Notes under the pieces: model-generated
Told to the model about the DNA's origin: nothing
The model's database searches: none
What the model saw: only the letters and a program-made list of their open reading frames with translations
Shown here: positions 6,192 through 9,051 of the stretch, piece by piece
How the letters are laid out: every line of letters starts with the position of its first letter
Position numbering within the stretch: position 1 is the stretch's first letter
Translations under genes and position numbers: made by a program
Assembly (NCBI GenBank): GCA_025800305.1
Contig: JAOXRY010000314.1
Coordinates: 1-9,051 of the forward strand
From: Campylobacterales bacterium
GTDB lineage: Bacteria; Campylobacterota; Campylobacteria; Campylobacterales; SZUA-545
Reading direction: 5' to 3'
Length of the DNA stretch: 9,051 nt

Positions 6192-6929
6192 ATGAAGATT
6201 TTATTTTCCCCAAGTGAAACAAAAACCAAGGGTGGGAGTGGATTATCTTTAAAAAAAGATGACCTTATCTTTCCTGAGTTATACCAAAAACGACTGGAAA
6301 TTATAGACAGATATATTGATTTTGTATCAACAGCAAATGATAATGAACTTTCCAAGTTTTTTGGGCTAAAAGATCCTAAACAATTTGAGGATCTTAAAGT
6401 AGATATCAAAAAAGCTCCAACAAAAAAAGCGATTCTTAGGTATTCAGGGGTTGCATATGATTATCTAAAATATGAAGAGTTGGATAGTAATACTCAAAAA
6501 TATATCGATGATAATACGATCATCTTTTCCAATCTATTTGGAGCAATTAAAGCTGACACACCTTTGCCAGAGTATAAGATAAAACAAGGTGAAACAATAG
6601 GAGGTTTTAAAACAGAGGACTTTTATAAAGAGCATTTTACAGATGCTTTAAATGAGATCTTAAAAGATGAGATCTATCTAGATCTAAGAGCTGGTTTTTA
6701 CAACAAGTTTTATAAACCTTCTTCTTTATACATGACATTGAAGTTTTTAAAAAATGGAAAAGTTGTAAGCCACTGGGCAAAAGCTTATAGAGGAATTGTG
6801 TTGCGAGAGATGGCAAAAGCAAAGATTAAAAACTATGAAGAATTTTTAGATTTTAAGATTGACGGACTTATTGTAAAAGAGATTGTTGAGACAAAGATCA
6901 AAAAAGAGGTTATTTTTGATCTAGTCTAA
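6192..6929 (+). CDS. yaaA: YaaA-family peroxide stress protein (DUF328)
   Basis: This 245-residue soluble protein belongs to the YaaA family. In E. coli YaaA limits intracellular free iron and DNA damage during hydrogen peroxide stress and binds DNA. Family features are the N-terminal MKILFSPSETKT (1-12), KKAILRYSGVAYDYLKYEEL (78-97), NTIIFSNLFGAIKADTPLP (108-126), DLRAGFYNKFYKP (164-176) and HWAKAYRGIVLREM (194-207). The last corresponds to the YAKKARG segment of the E. coli protein. Length is slightly below the E. coli protein (about 258). The ATG at 6192 begins exactly at the conserved N-terminus; its ribosome site is only GAAAG at 6181-6185. It is divergent from the chemoreceptor and convergent with tatD, six bases separating the stop codons. 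Confidence 0.85.
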   Translation: MKILFSPSETKTKGGSGLSLKKDDLIFPELYQKRLEIIDRYIDFVSTANDNELSKFFGLKDPKQFEDLKVDIKKAPTKKAILRYSGVAYDYLKYEELDSNTQKYIDDNTIIFSNLFGAIKADTPLPEYKIKQGETIGGFKTEDFYKEHFTDALNEILKDEIYLDLRAGFYNKFYKPSSLYMTLKFLKNGKVVSHWAKAYRGIVLREMAKAKIKNYEEFLDFKIDGLIVKEIVETKIKKEVIFDLV

Positions 6930-6942
6930 AAGAGATTAGATC
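6918..6942. terminator. Hairpin spanning both stop codons of yaaA and tatD
   Basis: Arms GATCTAGTCT (6918-6927) and AGATTAGATC (6933-6942) form a 10-base-pair stem with one G-T wobble and a five-base loop on the plus-strand RNA. The minus-strand RNA has an A-C mismatch at the same position. The hairpin includes the yaaA stop and the tatD stop. There is no clear T tract after either side, so intrinsic termination is likely weak. Confidence 0.45.
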
Positions 6943-7709
6943 TTAAATAGCCTCTTTGCATTTTCTGTAGTAATTCTTTTTATCTCATCTACTTCCATCT
7001 CTAAGATCTCAGCTATCTTTTGGGCAACAAAAGTACAGTAAGCAGGTTCATTTCTCTTTCCTCTGTGAGGATGAGGTGTAAGATACGGTCCATCTGTTTC
7101 TATTAGAAGTCTATCAAGGGGGATTTTTTTCACCATTTCTGGAAGTTTTTTAGCATTTTTAAAAGTCAAAACACCGCCAATTCCAAAGTAGAAATTGTGA
7201 TCTACAAGTTCTAGTAAGATCTCATCAGCGTTGTAACAGTGTAATACACCACCTACATCTTTAGCATTTGTCTCTTTTAAGATTGTTAAGCTGTCAAGAC
7301 TAGCTTCTCTTATGTGAACAATTAGAGGTTTTTGGAGTTTTTTAGCCAGTTTAATCTGGGATATGAAAACCTTTTTTTGTAGAGTTTTCTCTTTTTCTAT
7401 TTCCTCTTTTGTTTCTGGAAGTCTGTAGTAATCAAGTCCACACTCTCCAATGGCAACACATGTAGATAAAGAAGCAAATTTTTCTACTTTTGGTAAATCA
7501 TAATCATCAACATGGTAAGGGTGAACTCCACTGGCAATATAGGTGTTTTCAAACTCCAAGGAAAGTTGTCCTGCTCTTTCAAAATCAGCAGGATCTGCCC
7601 CAGGGATAATAAACTGTTCCACACCAGCTTCTAAAGATCTTTGATAGACCTCTTTTATATCTTCATTGTATCTGTCTGAATCAAGATGAACATGGGTATC
7701 TATAATCAT
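6936..7709 (-). CDS. tatD: TatD-family metal-dependent DNase
   Basis: This 257-residue TIM-barrel metallohydrolase of the TatD/YcfH family probably acts as a cytosolic DNase in DNA repair or turnover. Metal ligands are all in place: H6 and H8 in DTHVHLD, E89 in GECGLDYYR, H132 in VHIREA, H157 in LHCYN and D206 in ETDGPYLTP. GVHPYHV (61-67) and the basic HPHRGKRNEP loop are also typical. Length is normal. The ATG at 7709 overlaps the stop of an upstream 35-codon ORF as ATGA, and the preceding ribosome site is weak. Translation is therefore probably coupled to that ORF and to the cyclase gene before it. The family assignment is firm; the physiological substrate is not. Confidence 0.93.
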   Translation of the reverse strand: MIIDTHVHLDSDRYNEDIKEVYQRSLEAGVEQFIIPGADPADFERAGQLSLEFENTYIASGVHPYHVDDYDLPKVEKFASLSTCVAIGECGLDYYRLPETKEEIEKEKTLQKKVFISQIKLAKKLQKPLIVHIREASLDSLTILKETNAKDVGGVLHCYNADEILLELVDHNFYFGIGGVLTFKNAKKLPEMVKKIPLDRLLIETDGPYLTPHPHRGKRNEPAYCTFVAQKIAEILEMEVDEIKRITTENAKRLFKI

Positions 7710-7813
7710 TTAAAAATCATCCCAAAAACTTCACCAAGATTACCTGCTGTAAATGCAAAAACAATCAATCCAATAGTTAGTCCATATTTAATTAAACCAA
7801 AATAATTATCCAA
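7706..7813 (-). CDS. Candidate 35-residue single-pass membrane microprotein
   Basis: A short frame begins at TTG (7813-7811) and stops at TGA (7708-7706). It overlaps the end of the cyclase gene by 8 bases and the tatD ATG by 4. The peptide starts MDNYFGLIKYGLTIGLIVFA and ends AGNLGEVFGMIFK. It has one hydrophobic helix (about residues 6-25) with a charged N-terminal flank and a polar tail. Support comes from a good ribosome site (AAGGTGG, 7829-7823, nine bases upstream), overlaps typical of a co-translated operon, and a peptide that fills an otherwise empty gap of about 96 bases. I recognise no family. The non-ATG start and short length leave real doubt. The frame is open further upstream inside the cyclase gene but offers no better start. 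Confidence 0.55.
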   Translation of the reverse strand: MDNYFGLIKYGLTIGLIVFAFTAGNLGEVFGMIFK

Positions 7814-9051
7814 TATTTGATACCACCTTATTTCTTCCTGTCTCTTTTGCTTTATAAAGACACTGATCCGCGCCTTTTACTGCTTCTTCTAAAGTTGTGT
7901 CATCTGGGAAAAACACACCTATTGATATAGTATATTTCAAAGAAACACTTCCAACTTGTAAAGTATTTGATTCAAAATCTTTTCTAATAGTTTCAAAAAA
8001 ATCCAAAGCTTTTTGTTTTTGTTGACCAAAAAGTATTACACAAAATTCTTCACCGCCAAACCTTGAAATTACAGGATTTAGTTCTTGTAAGTTTCTCTCT
8101 AAAATTTTTCCAACCTCTTTTATCGCTTCATCACCTACATCGTGTCCATATGTATCATTAATACTTTTAAATTTATCAATATCAAACATAGCAACACAAA
8201 GATCTTCTTTTTTGTGTCTTGCTTCTACAAATTTTGCAGAACCTTCATCAAAAAAGTACCTTCTGTTAAACATTCCAGTCATAAAGTCTTTATTGGCTCT
8301 GTCTTTACTTTCTTGAAAAAGATCTAAGATCTCTAAATTTGAATTGATTCTACTTGTAAGTTCTTCTTGTGAAAAAGGTTTTTTAACAAAATCGTTGGCA
8401 CCAAATTTTAAAAATTTAGCTGGTATGTTTTTTCCATCGTTATCTGAAGTTACAACAATACCAAACTCATCTTTTTTGTAGGTTTTTCTAATCTCTCTTG
8501 TTAGCTCTAACCCATCCATAAGAGGCAGGTTATAGTCTGTTACAACTATATTAATTTCAGGATGCTCTTTGAGTTTTTTTAGTGCGTCTATTCCATTATC
8601 AACGACAATTGGATCAAACATCTGTCTTTTTAATATATCAACTATTGTTCTTCTATAGACTTTAGTATTATCACAGACTAAGACCTTAGTCTGTCTATTT
8701 TTCAACATTCTAGTAATTCCTTGAACTACTAATTCAAAAGAGTTGGCATTTTCTTTTAGAAAGTAGTCAGAAACTTTTTTTCTGTAAATACTATCTCTTA
8801 TCTCATCACTATAGTTTCCTGTTAAAACAATAGTTGGGATATTATACTTTACTGTATATACAGCAGCGTCACCTTCTTCACAATCAGGAAGATTAAGATC
8901 TACAATAGCTAAAACAATATCTTCTTGATGTTGTTCTATTATTTTTTCACAGTCTGCAAGACTAAAACCGCTTAAAACCTTAAGGTGACAAGCTTCTTCT
9001 ATAAATGAGGAAAGAGCTAAATTAACAGATTTACTATCATCTATAACCAGC
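7806..9051 (-). CDS. REC-REC-GGDEF diguanylate cyclase response regulator (5' end outside window)
   Basis: At least 414 residues are visible; the frame is open to the window edge, so the start is missing. The ATG at 8708 is internal (M115). REC1 (1-114) has the acidic pair D4/D5 (LVIDDS), phospho-acceptor D51 (AIVDLNLPD), T77 and K99. REC2 (about 120-235) has D172 (VVTDYNLPLMDG), T201 and K224, but its acidic pair reads D-N (LVCDNT). The GGDEF domain (about 255-410) has FDID metal aspartates (290-292), NDTYGHDVGD, and the active-site signature GGEEF (332-336), so it should make cyclic di-GMP from GTP. The position of the RxxD inhibitory site reads ELNP, so classical product inhibition is probably absent. 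It heads a three-gene overlapping run with the microprotein and tatD. Confidence 0.93.
   Translation of the reverse strand, partial: LVIDDSKSVNLALSSFIEEACHLKVLSGFSLADCEKIIEQHQEDIVLAIVDLNLPDCEEGDAAVYTVKYNIPTIVLTGNYSDEIRDSIYRKKVSDYFLKENANSFELVVQGITRMLKNRQTKVLVCDNTKVYRRTIVDILKRQMFDPIVVDNGIDALKKLKEHPEINIVVTDYNLPLMDGLELTREIRKTYKKDEFGIVVTSDNDGKNIPAKFLKFGANDFVKKPFSQEELTSRINSNLEILDLFQESKDRANKDFMTGMFNRRYFFDEGSAKFVEARHKKEDLCVAMFDIDKFKSINDTYGHDVGDEAIKEVGKILERNLQELNPVISRFGGEEFCVILFGQQKQKALDFFETIRKDFESNTLQVGSVSLKYTISIGVFFPDDTTLEEAVKGADQCLYKAKETGRNKVVSNIG
7823..7829 (-). promoter_or_regulatory. Ribosome binding site deciding the TTG start of the microprotein
   Basis: Read on the minus strand this is AAGGTGG, one mismatch from AAGGAGG. 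It lies inside the last codons of the cyclase gene and nine bases before the TTG at 7813. It has no other start codon to serve, which is the main argument that the small ORF is translated. Confidence 0.5.

Larger units (their letters stand above)
187..8901. repeat. Dispersed over-represented palindrome AGATCT (31 copies)
   Basis: By direct reading I count 31 AGATCT, starting at 187, 285, 324, 415, 636, 686, 975, 2596, 2943, 2977, 3005, 3591, 3771, 4013, 4365, 4423, 4432, 5107, 5747, 5994, 6655, 6670, 6680, 6938, 7004, 7217, 7635, 8200, 8320, 8327 and 8896. At about 30% GC roughly three would be expected. In coding sequence the hexamer falls in all three frames (AGA TCT at 187, xxA GAT CTx at 285, xAG ATC Txx at 636). 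It also lies in two intergenic hairpins. It is scarce in the DUF2157 gene (one copy). The function, if any, is unknown. Confidence 0.8.

Noticed and set aside
6140..6409. Ninety-residue N-terminal extension of the chemoreceptor frame on the minus strand
   Set aside because: It is antisense to the conserved start of yaaA. A clear ribosome site and TM1 directly follow the ATG at 6139, and the extension has no protein-like features.
6637..6822. Minus-strand 61-codon frame inside yaaA
   Set aside because: Antisense shadow with no motif and no initiation signal.
8142..8327. Plus-strand 61-codon frame opposite the GGDEF domain
   Set aside because: Complement of conserved cyclase codons; rich in F, K and I, with no protein-like pattern.
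7806..8708. Treating the ATG at 8708 as the start of the cyclase gene
   Set aside because: The same frame continues without a stop to 9051 and encodes a complete-looking receiver domain, so this methionine is internal.

Overview
The window is AT-rich (roughly 30% GC by eye), with compact, often overlapping genes. Its protein families suggest a low-GC member of the Campylobacterota (Arcobacter/Sulfurimonas-like). Pointers are a NIT-domain chemoreceptor whose C-terminus ends LLNKFKV, a tandem REC-REC-GGDEF regulator, and strong use of A/T at third codon positions. The genus is an inference; no rRNA or other marker gene is present.

Layout from left to right. (1) 1-673: a type II toxin-antitoxin pair, a ribbon-helix-helix antitoxin followed by an overlapping RelE/ParE-type toxin. 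It is driven by a textbook TTGACA-17-TATAAT promoter with two perfect palindromes as candidate operators. (2) 722-2964: a two-gene membrane module, a many-pass DUF2157-type protein and a membrane-anchored GDYXXLXY-motif protein, overlapping by 13 bases. Its biochemical function is unknown. (3) 2993-3352 (minus): a small XRE repressor fused to a 2TM membrane domain. It is divergent from a nitroreductase-family flavoprotein (3499-4134, plus), with an inverted repeat between them. (4) 4163-6139 (minus): a chemoreceptor with a periplasmic NIT (nitrate/nitrite-type) sensor domain, divergent from a YaaA-family peroxide-stress protein (6192-6929, plus). (5) 9051-6936 (minus): a tightly packed run of three genes, read right to left. 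They are a REC-REC-GGDEF diguanylate cyclase whose 5' end lies outside the window, a previously easy-to-miss 35-residue membrane microprotein starting at TTG, and a TatD-family metal-dependent nuclease. Each gene overlaps the next by a few bases.

All three convergent gene junctions (2965-2992, 4135-4162, 6930-6935) are very short and are occupied by hairpins that can serve both strands; at two of them an arm includes a stop codon or the last codons of a gene. No mobile element, CRISPR array, tRNA or rRNA is visible.

The most unusual global signal is the palindromic hexamer AGATCT. I counted 31 copies, where base composition predicts about three. It occurs in all three codon frames and in intergenic hairpins, so codon preference alone does not explain it. 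The most interesting local items are the microprotein nested between the cyclase and tatD, the DUF2157/GDYXXLXY module, and the membrane-tethered repressor with its likely operator.
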